Below, in pieces: positions 16,730 through 26,277 of a stretch of DNA of 41,028 nucleotides (within the stretch, counting starts at the first letter, position 1; each line of letters starts with the position of its first letter). This DNA is from Acidiferrobacteraceae bacterium. GTDB taxonomy: Bacteria; Pseudomonadota; Gammaproteobacteria; HyVt-429. The stretch covers positions 1-41,028 of the forward strand of contig DRJZ01000011.1 of assembly GCA_011052015.1 (NCBI GenBank), written 5' to 3'. Under the pieces are notes generated by a model, which saw nothing but the letters and a program-made list of their open reading frames with translations, searched no databases and was not told where the DNA came from. The position numbers and the translations under genes are program-made.

Positions 16730-17428
16730 TTGAGCTACAAGCCAACATCTCTGGCAGACCGACTGTCAATTTTGAACCAACGGATTCATGATGCCGAGCA
16801 ACGCTTTGGTCGTGTCACCGGTAGCGTTCGTCTACTCGCGGTAGGCAAAACCCGTGAGGCAGCCGACTTGCGTGTACTGGCCTCGCTGGGGCAAAAGGCA
16901 TTCGGTGAAAACTACTTGCAAGAGGCCAGGTTCAAAATGGCCGCCCTCGAAGATCTGTCCCTCTGCTGGCACTACATCGGCCGCATCCAAAGCAACAAGA
17001 CTGCTCAGTTGGCCGCCCAATTTGACTGGATACACAGCATCGATCGGTTGGAAATCGCCCAGCGCCTCAGTGAGCAACGGCCTCATGACGTTGAACCACT
17101 GAACCTCTGCCTGCAAGTCAACCTGGATAACGAAACCAGCAAGGGCGGTATACCCCTACCCCAAGTGCCGCAGCTAGCGATGGAAATCGCTGAGCTGCCA
17201 CGGCTAAGGCTACGGGGCCTCATGTCAGTTCCCAGGCCTGAAACGGAGTTTGACGCCCAACGCCAGCAATTTACCCGGTTGCGGCACAGCCTGGAAGACT
17301 TAAACCCTCTGGGCCTGCATCTGGATACTCTCTCCATGGGGATGAGCCACGACATGGAGGCGGCCATTGCCGAAGGGGCAACTATCATTCGTATCGGTAC
17401 CGCTCTGTTCGGCCCGCGCCAACGATAG
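16730..17428 (+). CDS. yggS: YggS/PLPBP family pyridoxal-phosphate homeostasis protein
   Basis: This single-domain TIM-barrel protein binds PLP without known catalysis and buffers PLP and amino/keto acid pools. The PLP-binding Lys lies in RLLAVGKTREAADL; other motifs are FGENYLQEARFKM, WHYIGRIQSNKT, LCLQVNLDNETSKGG, LRGLMSVPR, LSMGMSHDMEAAIAEGA and RIGTALFGPR. The start is a TTG at 16730 with no evident Shine-Dalgarno sequence, so the exact N-terminus is uncertain, though length (232) is normal. It begins the yggS-proC-yggT operon. Confidence 0.95.
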   Translation: MSYKPTSLADRLSILNQRIHDAEQRFGRVTGSVRLLAVGKTREAADLRVLASLGQKAFGENYLQEARFKMAALEDLSLCWHYIGRIQSNKTAQLAAQFDWIHSIDRLEIAQRLSEQRPHDVEPLNLCLQVNLDNETSKGGIPLPQVPQLAMEIAELPRLRLRGLMSVPRPETEFDAQRQQFTRLRHSLEDLNPLGLHLDTLSMGMSHDMEAAIAEGATIIRIGTALFGPRQR

Positions 17429-17493
17429 GGCCCGATGGCACAAATTCCCTGATTCCCTGATAATAGGCTTATCTACAAACGAAGGCTCACTAA

Positions 17494-18327
17494 ATGGCTA
17501 CGAAAGAACTCAATATAGGATTCGTTGGCGGCGGCAACATGGGACGTAGCCTCGCCGGTGGTTTACTGGAAAATGGCTGGGCGCCTGAGCAAATCTTGAT
17601 CGCCGAACACAATCCGGACCAGCGGGAGGCCGTGTTGCGCCTGCTGGGACTGGCTTGTGAACAATCCAGCGCCACAATGGCCGCCAAGGTCGATGTATTG
17701 GTCCTGGCGATCAAACCACAAGATCTCAAGTCCGCCATTGAGGAGATCGCCGCCTCGGCACAACAAAGAAAATTACTGGTGCTGTCTATCGTCGCCGGGG
17801 TTCGCGAACAAGACATTCAGCGTTGGCTGGGTGGGGGGCTGGCCATCGTCCGCGCCATGCCCAACACCCCGGCCCTGGTAGGCTCTGGGGCCACCGGTCT
17901 TTATGCCAATGCCCTGGTTAGCGAACCGCAACGAGATTTGGCTGAGTCCATACTGCGTGCGGTGGGCATCACCGTATGGCTAGATGAGGAGTCTTTGCTT
18001 GACGTGGTCACGGCCTTGTCCGGTAGCGGTCCGGCCTACTATCTCATGGTGATGGAAGCCCTGGAAAAGGCCGCAGTGGCACAGGGCCTGACACCCGCCA
18101 CGGCACGCTTGCTCACCCTGGAGACCGCCTACGGTACCGCGAAGATGGCCCTGGAGAGTCGTGAAGAGCCTGCCCAACTACGCCGCCGAGTCACCTCCCC
18201 AGGTGGCACCACCGAGCGCGCCATCGACGTATTGAACCAGGGCGATATGCCGGGACTCCTGGCCAAGGCCCTGACTGCCGCCACCACGCGCTCGCGGGAA
18301 CTTGCCGAACTGTTGGGGCAAGACTGA
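17494..18327 (+). CDS. proC: ProC, pyrroline-5-carboxylate reductase
   Basis: ProC reduces pyrroline-5-carboxylate to proline with NAD(P)H, the last step of proline synthesis. The Rossmann fold starts NIGFVGGGNMGRSLAGGLL; later motifs are VLAIKPQDL, AIVRAMPNTPALVGSGATGL and the signature ALSGSGPAYYLMVMEAL with TSPGGTTERAIDVL. At 277 residues it is of normal size. Its TGA overlaps the ATG of yggT, indicating translational coupling. Confidence 0.97.
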   Translation: MATKELNIGFVGGGNMGRSLAGGLLENGWAPEQILIAEHNPDQREAVLRLLGLACEQSSATMAAKVDVLVLAIKPQDLKSAIEEIAASAQQRKLLVLSIVAGVREQDIQRWLGGGLAIVRAMPNTPALVGSGATGLYANALVSEPQRDLAESILRAVGITVWLDEESLLDVVTALSGSGPAYYLMVMEALEKAAVAQGLTPATARLLTLETAYGTAKMALESREEPAQLRRRVTSPGGTTERAIDVLNQGDMPGLLAKALTAATTRSRELAELLGQD

Positions 18328-18905
18328 TGGGGGGCTCCTATTTCGGCCAGGCCGGTCAATTTTTGGTTCAGTTTGTCTTCGACCTGTACATCCTTGCGGT
18401 ACTGCTGCGGTTTTTGTTGCAGTTGGTACGGGCAGATTTTTATAACCCCATCTCCCAACTACTGGTCAAGGTTACCAATCCACCGCTTCGGCCATTGCGG
18501 CGCATGATCCCTGGCCTGTGGGGTATTGACCTCGCTTCGGTGGTGTTGTTAATCGTCCTCGCTGCCATAGAACTTTCGCTGGTCTATCTGCTCCAGGGCA
18601 TTATTTTAAAACCTGTGGGGCTCATTGTGCTATCCATTACCGAGCTGTTGTATAAGACTTGGTGGATCTACATTATTGCCCTGTTTATCCGGGTCATTCT
18701 CAGCTGGTTTGGTCAGGCCAGCTACAATCCAGCCTTTCATCTGTTGGTGCGCCTTACCGAGCCCCTTATGGCGCCGGCACGGCGTATCTTGCCCCCTATG
18801 TCGGGACTAGACCTGTCTGTCATGCTGGTCTTTTTGGTCATGGGACTGTTAAACCCTCTGGTCCTACGCCCACTGACGGATCTGGGTTTGGCATTGGCCC
18901 AGTGA
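18327..18905 (+). CDS. yggT: YggT family integral membrane protein
   Basis: The 192-residue protein has two tandem YGGT repeats, each with paired membrane segments: FVFDLYILAVLLRFLLQLVR with NPISQLLVKVTNPPLRPLRR, and WWIYIIALFIRVILSWFGQA with NPAFHLLVRLTEPLMAPARR. The inner-membrane location is clear, but molecular function is not well established; the family has been linked to osmotic shock resistance and to cell division or photosystem assembly in other groups. It follows proC with overlapping stop and start. Confidence 0.93.
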   Translation: MGGSYFGQAGQFLVQFVFDLYILAVLLRFLLQLVRADFYNPISQLLVKVTNPPLRPLRRMIPGLWGIDLASVVLLIVLAAIELSLVYLLQGIILKPVGLIVLSITELLYKTWWIYIIALFIRVILSWFGQASYNPAFHLLVRLTEPLMAPARRILPPMSGLDLSVMLVFLVMGLLNPLVLRPLTDLGLALAQ

Positions 18906-19067
18906 GCGAAACCGGGTCCCTGTTCAACCGGTCAAACTCGAAAACCCAGGTAAACCTGGAAAAATACCGACGAAGCTGGACATTTTGCCGCTAAAGTGGC
19001 ATTTGACGATTCGCGTACCCCCCCAAAATGATGTATTTTTATAGAAACAGCGCATTTCCCCGCTGTC

Positions 19068-21062
19068 ATGACTTCGAAACCCGCCATGTTTGATATCGAA
19101 TCCTCAAGCAGTCTACAAGCTACCGCTACCCCCGGCGCCCTGGACGGTCGTCTCAACGAGTACGCTAATTGGCGCACCGGCTTGGCGACAGACATCCAGA
19201 ACTATCGAGACTGGCTGGAAAAGGAGGGTATGCTCCAGCCCGAGGATGAATTGCGCCTGTTTGAGCTCATTGAAAGCCTCAATAGCGACAAACTATCTAT
19301 CGCCTTAGTGGCCGAATTCTCCCGGGGCAAGACCGAGTTGATTAATGCCATCTTCTTCGCGGACCAAAAACAGCGCTTGCTGCCCTCCACTGCGGGCCGC
19401 ACCACCATGTGCCCCACCGAGATCCAGTATGACTCGGATATCGAACCGTGCATCATGCTGCTGCCAATAGAAACCCGCAAGACCTCGTTGACCATAAACG
19501 AATACAAACGCGCACCCATCAACTGGAGCACCTTGCCGCTGGATATCACCTCCCCCGCCGAGATGGCCAAAGTGATGCGCGAGCTTGTCAAAACCCAGAC
19601 CGTCAGCGTCAAGGAGGCCCAGGTCCTGGGATTATATTTCCCTGCTCCCACCCATGACGGCGGCATGGACAAGATGGATGGCAAAATAGAAATCCCGATC
19701 TGGCGCCACGCCATCATCAATTACCCCCACCCACTCCTGGAAAAGGGCATGGTGATCCTCGACACCCCGGGACTCAACGCCTTGGGCACCGAACCGGAAC
19801 TTACCCTCAATATGTTGCCCAACGCCCACGTGGTGTTGTTCTTATTGGCAGCGGATACCGGAGTCACCAAAACCGATCTTGATGTATGGAAAAACCATGT
19901 CTGCATCGCCACCCGTAGTCGTGCCGATGGACGTATAGCCATATTGAATAAAATCGACACCTTATGGGATGAACTGCTCACTGAGGATGAGATCCTGAAG
20001 AGCATCAGCCGTCAAACCGAAGAGTCAGCCCGGCAACTGAATATCAAGGTTGAAAATGTATTTCCGGTGTCGGCACAAAAGGGCCTGCTCAGCAAGATAA
20101 AAGGTGACCCCGAGTTACTCAAACGTAGCGGCCTGCGCCTGCTTGAGGAAAAGATTTCCAGAGATCTTGTTGCCGCCAAACAAGGCATGATACGCGAAAA
20201 AGTGACCACCGAGATCGGCGATATGATTCAAGCCACCGCCGCAATCATTCAATCCCGCCTGGCCACCACAACCAAAGAGCTTCAAGAGATTCAAGGTCTC
20301 TGCGGCAAGAGCAGCGTGGTATTGGACGATATGGCCAATCGCCTGCGGGAACAAAAACATATTTACGATGAAGAGGTCGAGAGCTTCGAGATCACCCGGC
20401 GCATGCTATCCACTCAAATACGTACCCTGCTCAGCCATATGAGCATGACCAGTTTCGACAAATTGATAGCAGAATCCCGCAAAGAGATGAAAAACAGCTG
20501 GACCACCGCGGGCCTGCGCGTCGGCATGATTATATTCTTCAAAGGCGCCGGCAAGCGTATGGAAAAAGTAAACAACGAGACCCGGCAAATCAAGGAACTG
20601 GTTGAGTCGATTTACGCAAAGTTTCACGCTGACCACGGCTTGGCCAAGATCAAACCTGCAAGCTTCTCGGTGCTGTCGTTTCGTAGCGACATGCAACGGC
20701 TTCAGGCCGAGGCCGACAACTTCCGCAACAGCACCAGCATGATGATGACCGAGCAACACTTTGTGATCAAAAAATTCTTCATCACCCTGGTCAGTCGCGC
20801 CCGCGAGCTATTCTACGACTGCAACCGTTCCACTAAATCCTGGGCCAAGTTTATCCTGACTCCAATCTATACCCAAATCCAGGAACACAAGATTATGATT
20901 GATCGGCGTCTGGAAAATCTTGAAAAAATCCAGAACAACCACACCAGCCTGGCCACGCGGATCCAGGAACTGGAGGCCCAAACCTCAGAACTCAAGGCCC
21001 AGGAAGCCACCATCCACAAGATGATCTCTCATTTGCGGCCGCCTGCCTCGGGCCAGCATTAA
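19068..21062 (+). CDS. Bacterial dynamin-like GTPase
   Basis: This 664-residue protein has a dynamin-type GTPase: P-loop at about residues 82-90 (AEFSRGKTE), switch Thr in STAGRTTMCPTEI, G3 DTPGLNALG at about 232, and G4 LNKID at about 294. The remainder is mostly helical, with long charged helices (middle and stalk), a short hydrophobic patch at about 480-495 (VGMIIFFKGAG) that may touch membrane, and a C-terminal coiled coil (IQELEAQTSELKAQ). Bacterial dynamin-like proteins remodel or protect membranes, some in stress or phage defence. It stands alone between yggT and metX, two genes that are usually adjacent. No partner DLP gene is visible. Confidence 0.85.
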   Translation: MTSKPAMFDIESSSSLQATATPGALDGRLNEYANWRTGLATDIQNYRDWLEKEGMLQPEDELRLFELIESLNSDKLSIALVAEFSRGKTELINAIFFADQKQRLLPSTAGRTTMCPTEIQYDSDIEPCIMLLPIETRKTSLTINEYKRAPINWSTLPLDITSPAEMAKVMRELVKTQTVSVKEAQVLGLYFPAPTHDGGMDKMDGKIEIPIWRHAIINYPHPLLEKGMVILDTPGLNALGTEPELTLNMLPNAHVVLFLLAADTGVTKTDLDVWKNHVCIATRSRADGRIAILNKIDTLWDELLTEDEILKSISRQTEESARQLNIKVENVFPVSAQKGLLSKIKGDPELLKRSGLRLLEEKISRDLVAAKQGMIREKVTTEIGDMIQATAAIIQSRLATTTKELQEIQGLCGKSSVVLDDMANRLREQKHIYDEEVESFEITRRMLSTQIRTLLSHMSMTSFDKLIAESRKEMKNSWTTAGLRVGMIIFFKGAGKRMEKVNNETRQIKELVESIYAKFHADHGLAKIKPASFSVLSFRSDMQRLQAEADNFRNSTSMMMTEQHFVIKKFFITLVSRARELFYDCNRSTKSWAKFILTPIYTQIQEHKIMIDRRLENLEKIQNNHTSLATRIQELEAQTSELKAQEATIHKMISHLRPPASGQH

Positions 21063-21220
21063 CTCGAGATTGGTCATCAGCCCTACTCAGGGCAATGTTC
21101 GGTTCGAAAAAATAGCCTTGCTTATCAGGCAGACTGTATAGGCTCTCGCAAAAACTGTTAGACTCAACCCTGACATGCCGAACTCTTAACTAACTGGATC
21201 GCACGCGCACCCTTCCTATC

Positions 21221-22366
21221 ATGCCTGACTTTATTCCGCCGGACTCGGTCGGCTTGGTGACGCCCACAACCCATCACTTTCAGAAACCACTCCAATTGAG
21301 TGGTGGCGAGACCTTATCCGACTACGCGCTCGTCTACGAAACCTACGGCGAACTCAATACCTCCGGCAGCAATGCCCTGCTGATCTGTCACGCCCTGTCC
21401 AGCAATCACCATGCCGCCGGTTACCATGGCTTGGCAGATAAAAAACCGGGGTGGTGGGAGAATATTGTGGGCCCGGGCAAGACCATCGATACCAACCACT
21501 TCTTCGTGGTCTGTTGCAACAACCTGGGCGGTTGTTTTGGCTCCACCGGGCCTTCAACAGCCCATCCATCCACCGGTAAGCCCTACGGCCCGGACTTTCC
21601 CATCGTTACGGTTCACGACTGGGTAACCAGCCAGGCACAACTTGCGAATGTGTTAGGCGTCGACACCTGGGCCGCCGTCATCGGCGGCAGTCTGGGTGGC
21701 ATGCAGGTGCTACAGTGGTCAATGGATTATCCAGATCGCCTGCGCCACGCCATCGTCATCGCGGCCTCATCCAAACTCACCGCCCAGAACATCGCCTTCA
21801 ACGAGGTGGCGCGCCAAGCCATTCGCAGCGACCCCGATTTTCACGATGGCCGCTATTATGAACACGATACCGAGCCTCAACGGGGTTTACGCATTGCACG
21901 CATGTTGGGTCACATCACATACTTGTCCGACGACATTATGGGGGAAAAGTTTGGCCGCGACCTGCGTGATGGCAAGATCGGTTTTGATTACAACGCGGAC
22001 TTTCAGGTAGAGAGCTATCTACGTTACCAAGCCGACAGTTTTGTCGGCAACTTTGACGCCAACACCTATTTGCTTATGACCAAAGCCCTGGACTACTTTG
22101 ACCCCGCCGGGCCTACCCATGGCGATCTCGCCAAGGCCTTCGCGCCGATAAAGAGTCGGTTTCTGGTCATGTCATTCACCAGTGACTGGCGGTTTTCGCC
22201 GGAACGTTCCCGCGAAATCGTCAAGGCCCTGCACGACAATGATCTCAACGTGAGCTATGCCGAAATCAAGGCCAGCCATGGACACGACGCCTTCCTAATG
22301 AAAATCCCCCAATACCTGGATGTCTTCGGTGCCTACATGCACCGTATTGAACAGGAAATTAACTGA
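21221..22366 (+). CDS. metX: MetX, homoserine O-acyltransferase
   Basis: MetX activates homoserine with an acyl-CoA for methionine synthesis. It is an alpha/beta hydrolase fold protein of 381 residues. The nucleophile Ser157 sits in [14 protein letters not shown]; the likely triad partners are Asp322 ([11 protein letters not shown]) and His355 (SHGHDAFL). The N-terminal region [13 protein letters not shown] and SSNHHAAG are family-typical. Whether it uses acetyl- or succinyl-CoA cannot be decided by eye; both occur in gammaproteobacterial MetX. Its stop overlaps the metW start. Confidence 0.95.
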   Translation: MPDFIPPDSVGLVTPTTHHFQKPLQLSGGETLSDYALVYETYGELNTSGSNALLICHALSSNHHAAGYHGLADKKPGWWENIVGPGKTIDTNHFFVVCCNNLGGCFGSTGPSTAHPSTGKPYGPDFPIVTVHDWVTSQAQLANVLGVDTWAAVIGGSLGGMQVLQWSMDYPDRLRHAIVIAASSKLTAQNIAFNEVARQAIRSDPDFHDGRYYEHDTEPQRGLRIARMLGHITYLSDDIMGEKFGRDLRDGKIGFDYNADFQVESYLRYQADSFVGNFDANTYLLMTKALDYFDPAGPTHGDLAKAFAPIKSRFLVMSFTSDWRFSPERSREIVKALHDNDLNVSYAEIKASHGHDAFLMKIPQYLDVFGAYMHRIEQEIN

Positions 22367-22974
22367 TGCTGGATCTCACCAACCGTCCCGACCTGGTCAT
22401 CATTGCCGATTGGATCAAACCTGACAGCCGGGCGCTGGACCTGGGCTGCGGTGACGGTGCCCTACTTGGTCACCTTGCTTACCACAAACAGGTCAGCGGC
22501 TATGGTCTTGAACGTGAAGACGAGTACATCGCCCAGTGCATCGCCGCCGGGATCAATATCATCCAGATGGATCTGGACCAGGGCTTGGCAGAATTTGACG
22601 ACAACTCCTTTGATTACGTGGTGTTATCTCTGACCCTGCAGGCCATGCGTCATCCGGAAAAGCTACTGGAAGATATGTTGCGAGTGGGTCGCGAAGGCAT
22701 CGTCACCTTCCCCAACTTTGGGCACTGGCGGGCACGGGTTCAGTTGGGCATTTTTGGCAGCATGCCCTTCACCAAGACCCTGCCCAACACCTGGTACGAC
22801 ACACCCAATATCCATCTATGTACCCTCAAGGATTTCGAGGCCCTATGCAAAACACTGAATATTCGTATCCTCGAACATCAGGCCGTGGACAGTGAACACC
22901 GCTCGAACCCTGGTCTTAAACTTTTTCCCAACTTGTTAGGTGAGATCGCCCTGTATCGTTTTGAGTGGGGTTAG
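22366..22974 (+). CDS. metW: MetW, methionine biosynthesis methyltransferase-like protein
   Basis: MetW is a 202-residue SAM-methyltransferase-fold protein almost always encoded after metX, and reported to be needed for full MetX activity in several proteobacteria. The SAM motif is ALDLGCGDGALLGHL. Other family motifs are FDYVVLSLTLQAMRHPEKLL, IVTFPNFGHWRARVQLGIFG and LPNTWYDTPNIHLCTLKDFE. The ATG overlaps the metX TGA, so the two should be translated together. Confidence 0.95.
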   Translation: MLDLTNRPDLVIIADWIKPDSRALDLGCGDGALLGHLAYHKQVSGYGLEREDEYIAQCIAAGINIIQMDLDQGLAEFDDNSFDYVVLSLTLQAMRHPEKLLEDMLRVGREGIVTFPNFGHWRARVQLGIFGSMPFTKTLPNTWYDTPNIHLCTLKDFEALCKTLNIRILEHQAVDSEHRSNPGLKLFPNLLGEIALYRFEWG

Positions 22975-23011
22975 GTATTACTAATTGATGGAGAGTGTCA
23001 GCTAACTTTCG

Positions 23012-23039
23012 TTTCCCTTAGTAAGGGAAAACGCGGTGG
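23012..23039. repeat. Short palindrome and flanking repeat downstream of metW
   Basis: TTTCCCTTA-G-TAAGGGAAA (23012-23030) is a 19-nt palindrome. It is followed by AAACGCGGTGG at 23029-23039, whose exact inverted copy CCACCGCGTTT lies on the other side of ampG (24539-24549). The palindrome could form a hairpin between convergent metW and ampG, but it lacks a downstream T-run. Confidence 0.5.
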
Positions 23040-23100
23040 TCGCAGAGAAAAGTAAAGGTGAAATCAGCATCCGGTAGGTCATAATTCCACAAACTGATAG

Positions 23101-24456
23101 CTAAAGATTATTATAATTTTTTTGTTGTCTGTTTTCCCGCCCCATCAGATAAACGATTATCAATATCGCCGGTATACCCAGGGCGGCAGCATAAGTGAAG
23201 AAAGCGACATAACCAAACCCATCCACCACATCACCGGAGAACCCGCCAATAAACTTGGGAAACAGCAGCATCAGAGAACTGAATAAGGCGTATTGGGTAG
23301 CGGTGTAGGCACGGTTAGTAAGGCTCGACAGGTAGGCAATAAAGGCCGAACCCGCCATACCACCACTGAGGTTGTCACCGCTGATCACCAACATCAATAA
23401 ACGGATGTCCGCCCCCTGGGTTGCAAACCAAGCAAAAGCCAAATTGGTCAAGGCGACTAATATGGCGCTCGCAAAAAGCATGCGCATGATACCAAAGCGC
23501 ACTACCAACACACCCCCCACCAAGGCGCCCAGTATGGTCATGCCCAGACCAAATATCTTGGTCACACTGGCGATCTGGGCCTCATTGAATCCATGCTCCA
23601 GATAAAATGGGTTGGCCATGATACCCATAGTGATGTCACTGATACGGAACAAACTGATGAAGGCCAGAATAACGAATGCAAATTTTCCGTTACGGGCGAA
23701 AAAATCCACAAACGGACAGACCACGGCACCGATAAACCAAGCCACCATGTGCCGCAGTCGTGACGGCCAATGATGCGTTCGCTCCAAAAACCCCATGACG
23801 CGCTCTTCCTGCAACCAAGTAGTTTCGCTGACTTTACGCTCGGGTTCCGAAATAATTAACGTGGTGACCACGCCGATACCCATGGCACAGGCCATAGTAA
23901 AATAGGCCGCAGGCCAAGACTGAAAATAAGCAACATAAAATGCACCGGCACTGGCCACCATCATGCCGAGCCGGTAACCCAGTTGGTAGGTCGCCGCCAT
24001 GGCCCCCTGCCATTCCACTACCGCTGCCTCAATACGCCAGGCATCAATGCTGATATCCTGGGTAGCAGAGGAAAACGCCACCAACAAAGCGGCCCAAACC
24101 AGTGCCGTCAATTGAGTCTGTGGATCACTAGCGGACATGGCCATCAATCCGAAGATAACACCGGCCTGAGCCAACAACATCCAACTACGGCGCTGACCCA
24201 ATATTCGGGTAAATACGGGCAATGACACCCGATCCACCAAGGGCGCCCAAACAAATTTGAATGCGTAGAGTAAGGCCACCCAGGAAATGTGACCGATGGT
24301 GCTTTTATCAACCCCAGCCCGATATAACCAGGCAGACAGGGTACCGAACACCAGCAAAATGGGCAGTCCAGCGGAAAAGCCGAGAAACGCCATAGCGATC
24401 ACCCGTGGGCGGGTATAAATGGCGAAGGCCTCACCCCAAGTCAGGGTCTGGTTCAC
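23101..24456 (-). CDS. ampG: AmpG-like muropeptide MFS permease
   Basis: AmpG imports anhydro-muropeptides for peptidoglycan recycling across the inner membrane. The 451-residue protein is a 12-segment MFS transporter with the AmpG signature near the N-terminus (MAFLGFSAGLPILLVFGTLS, KSTIGHISWVALLYAFKFVW, APLVDR, LGQRRSWMLLAQ) and SSATQDISIDAWRIE. In many bacteria AmpG flux also influences beta-lactamase induction; no ampR or ampC is nearby. The start is GTG at 24456 with AAGGGA upstream. The lytic transglycosylase gene at 28054 makes the same class of substrate. Confidence 0.92.
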   Translation of the reverse strand: MNQTLTWGEAFAIYTRPRVIAMAFLGFSAGLPILLVFGTLSAWLYRAGVDKSTIGHISWVALLYAFKFVWAPLVDRVSLPVFTRILGQRRSWMLLAQAGVIFGLMAMSASDPQTQLTALVWAALLVAFSSATQDISIDAWRIEAAVVEWQGAMAATYQLGYRLGMMVASAGAFYVAYFQSWPAAYFTMACAMGIGVVTTLIISEPERKVSETTWLQEERVMGFLERTHHWPSRLRHMVAWFIGAVVCPFVDFFARNGKFAFVILAFISLFRISDITMGIMANPFYLEHGFNEAQIASVTKIFGLGMTILGALVGGVLVVRFGIMRMLFASAILVALTNLAFAWFATQGADIRLLMLVISGDNLSGGMAGSAFIAYLSSLTNRAYTATQYALFSSLMLLFPKFIGGFSGDVVDGFGYVAFFTYAAALGIPAILIIVYLMGRENRQQKNYNNL

Positions 24457-24538
24457 TTATTATCCCTTAATTGATTTTGCCATAGGTTTTCTGCCCCACA
24501 AGGAGGTACCGAGGTCTGCGGTCTTTGCGTCTTTGCAG

Positions 24539-24667
24539 CCACCGCGTTTAATTTGCTAATGAGCTCATTAGTTACCCGACACCGCTATCAGCGGGACGCC
24601 GTGAATACGTCCCTGTAAGCTTGATGTCAGCGTCCATGCTGCCGACACCCGCTGATAGCGATGTCAG
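24539..24667. repeat. Cluster of palindromes upstream of ampG
   Basis: Within 130 nt there are three elements: CCACCGCGTTT (24539-24549, inverted copy at 23029-23039), a perfect 16-nt palindrome CTAATGAGCTCATTAG (24556-24571), and a 13-nt perfect inverted repeat CGCTATCAGCGGG / CCCGCTGATAGCG (24583-24595 and 24648-24660) around GTGAATACGTCCCTGTAAGC. The last resembles an intergenic repeat type that I associate with other gammaproteobacterial genomes. No gene lies in this 226 nt gap. Confidence 0.7.
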
Positions 24668-24682
24668 ACAACTTTCATTGAA

Positions 24683-25456
24683 TTACAGGTCATAGTCATA
24701 ATCAATAATCAACGGCGCATGATCCGAGAACCATTTATCTTTATAGATACGATCTTTGGTGGCGGTTTTGGCTATCTCCGGGGTGGCAATGTGATAGTCA
24801 ATGCGCCAACCTACATTTTTCTCCCGGGCCTGACCCCGGTTTGACCACCAGGTGTATTGGTCTTCTTTGTCGTTCACCTCACGAAAAACATCCACCCAGC
24901 CCTCTTTGTCGAACAATTTAGTCAACCAGGCCCGTTCCTTGGGTAGGAATCCAGAGTTTTTCTGATTGGAACGCCAGTTTTTAATGTCGATATTTTTGTG
25001 GGCGATATTCCAATCACCACAAAAAATGACGTGGCGACGCTCTTTACGCAAATCTCCCATGAACCGTTCAAATTCACGCATAAAGCGATACTTGGCGGCC
25101 TGGCGATGATCACCGCTGGAACCTGACGGCACATAGAGAGAAAGGACGCTAAGGTCGCCGAAATCGGCACGCATACATCGTCCCTCTCGATCTGCCTCTG
25201 GCCAACCCATTCCTCGCATTACCCGATCGGGTTGTTTTTTGCAGTACATGGCCACACCGCTATAACCCTTTTTCTGCGCATCATAGAAGTAACTGTTATA
25301 GGCCTTGGGCCAATAGGTCTTGTCCTCGAGTTGATGGACCTGGGCCCGGGTCTCTTGTACGCAGACAATATCGGCACGCTGGCGACTCAGCCAGGCATAG
25401 AACCCCTTGCGTGCTGCGGCGCGTATACCATTGACGTTGACGGTAATGACTCTCAT
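24683..25456 (-). CDS. xthA: XthA, exodeoxyribonuclease III (AP endonuclease)
   Basis: This Mg-dependent enzyme cuts at abasic sites and removes 3' blocking groups in base excision repair. The 257-residue sequence has all exonuclease III/EEP motifs: VNVNGIRAAARKGF, CVQETRAQ (metal Glu), LYVPSGS, CGDWNIAHKNIDI, WTWWSNRGQAREKNVGWRID and SDHAPLIIDY (catalytic Asp-His). Position next to divergent pyrE is common in gammaproteobacteria. Confidence 0.95.
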   Translation of the reverse strand: MRVITVNVNGIRAAARKGFYAWLSRQRADIVCVQETRAQVHQLEDKTYWPKAYNSYFYDAQKKGYSGVAMYCKKQPDRVMRGMGWPEADREGRCMRADFGDLSVLSLYVPSGSSGDHRQAAKYRFMREFERFMGDLRKERRHVIFCGDWNIAHKNIDIKNWRSNQKNSGFLPKERAWLTKLFDKEGWVDVFREVNDKEDQYTWWSNRGQAREKNVGWRIDYHIATPEIAKTATKDRIYKDKWFSDHAPLIIDYDYDL

Positions 25457-25577
25457 ATCGGGTTCGCAATCGCCCTGTGGGCCTATCTTATAGGGAAGCC
25501 TTAGATAATCGGGCTGGGAATAGTATCACGCGGGCAATACCACCCTCTTATTTTTTATCAGCTCTATACATCCTTTA

Positions 25578-25625
25578 TATCTCGCCCCTCGTCCCTTGTA
25601 TCTCGTCCCTTGTATCTTGTATCTT
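25578..25625 (+). repeat. Imperfect tandem repeat upstream of pyrE
   Basis: The stretch holds repeats of a CTCGTCCCTTGTAT-like unit (ATCTCGCCCCTCGTCCCTTG, then TATCTCGTCCCTTGTATC). Inverted relatives lie just downstream of pyrE (26278-26308 and 26366-26390), so the gene is bracketed by the same motif. It is located immediately before the pyrE start and may contain or replace its leader. Confidence 0.6.
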
Positions 25626-25631
25626 AAGCAG

Positions 25632-26273
25632 ATGAAAGACTACCAATATGAATTCCTCGAATTTGCCCTTGAAACGGGTGTGCTCCGGTTCGGCGAATTT
25701 ACCCTCAAATCGGGCCGCAACAGCCCCTACTTCTTTAACACCGGTCTATTCAATACTGGACAGTCCCTGGCCAGCTTAGGCCGCTACTATGCCCGGGCCA
25801 TAGTCGACTCCGGTTGTGCGTTCGACATGTTGTATGGTCCGGCCTATAAGGGTATCCCCCTGGTGACCACCACCGCCATCGCCCTAGCTGAACACCATGA
25901 CCGCGATATCCCCTATTGTTTTAACCGCAAGGAAGCCAAAGATCACGCCGAAGGAGGCGTCATGGTAGGCGCCGAATTGTCGGGCAGCGTGTTGATTGTA
26001 GACGACGTAATTTCTGCCGGGCTATCAATAGATGAGTCCATAATCAACATCAATGGCGGCGGTGCCAAGGCGGCAGGGGTCTTTGTCGCCCTAAATCGCC
26101 AGGAAAAGGGGCAAAACGGTACTCAGTCTGCCGCACGTGATATTGTACAGCGGCACAACCTGCCGCTGTACAATATCGTCAATCTGGAACTGTTAATGGA
26201 ATTCTTAAAACAGCGTCACGAATCCAAACACCTTGAGGCCATCATGGGCTACTATAAGCAGCATGGGGCATAG
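25632..26273 (+). CDS. pyrE: PyrE, orotate phosphoribosyltransferase
   Basis: PyrE joins orotate to PRPP to make OMP in pyrimidine synthesis. I choose ATG 25632 ([20 protein letters not shown]), which gives 213 residues, the same as the E. coli enzyme; the TTG start of the track at 25596 would add residues encoded by the upstream tandem repeat. Motifs: [48 protein letters not shown] and the PRPP site [11 protein letters not shown]. The ribosome binding site is weak. Confidence 0.96.
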   Translation: MKDYQYEFLEFALETGVLRFGEFTLKSGRNSPYFFNTGLFNTGQSLASLGRYYARAIVDSGCAFDMLYGPAYKGIPLVTTTAIALAEHHDRDIPYCFNRKEAKDHAEGGVMVGAELSGSVLIVDDVISAGLSIDESIININGGGAKAAGVFVALNRQEKGQNGTQSAARDIVQRHNLPLYNIVNLELLMEFLKQRHESKHLEAIMGYYKQHGA

Positions 26274-26277
26274 GAAC

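Noticed and set aside
23012-23030. Intrinsic terminator between metW and ampG
   Set aside because: The palindrome is perfect but has almost no loop and no T-run on either strand; kept only as a repeat.
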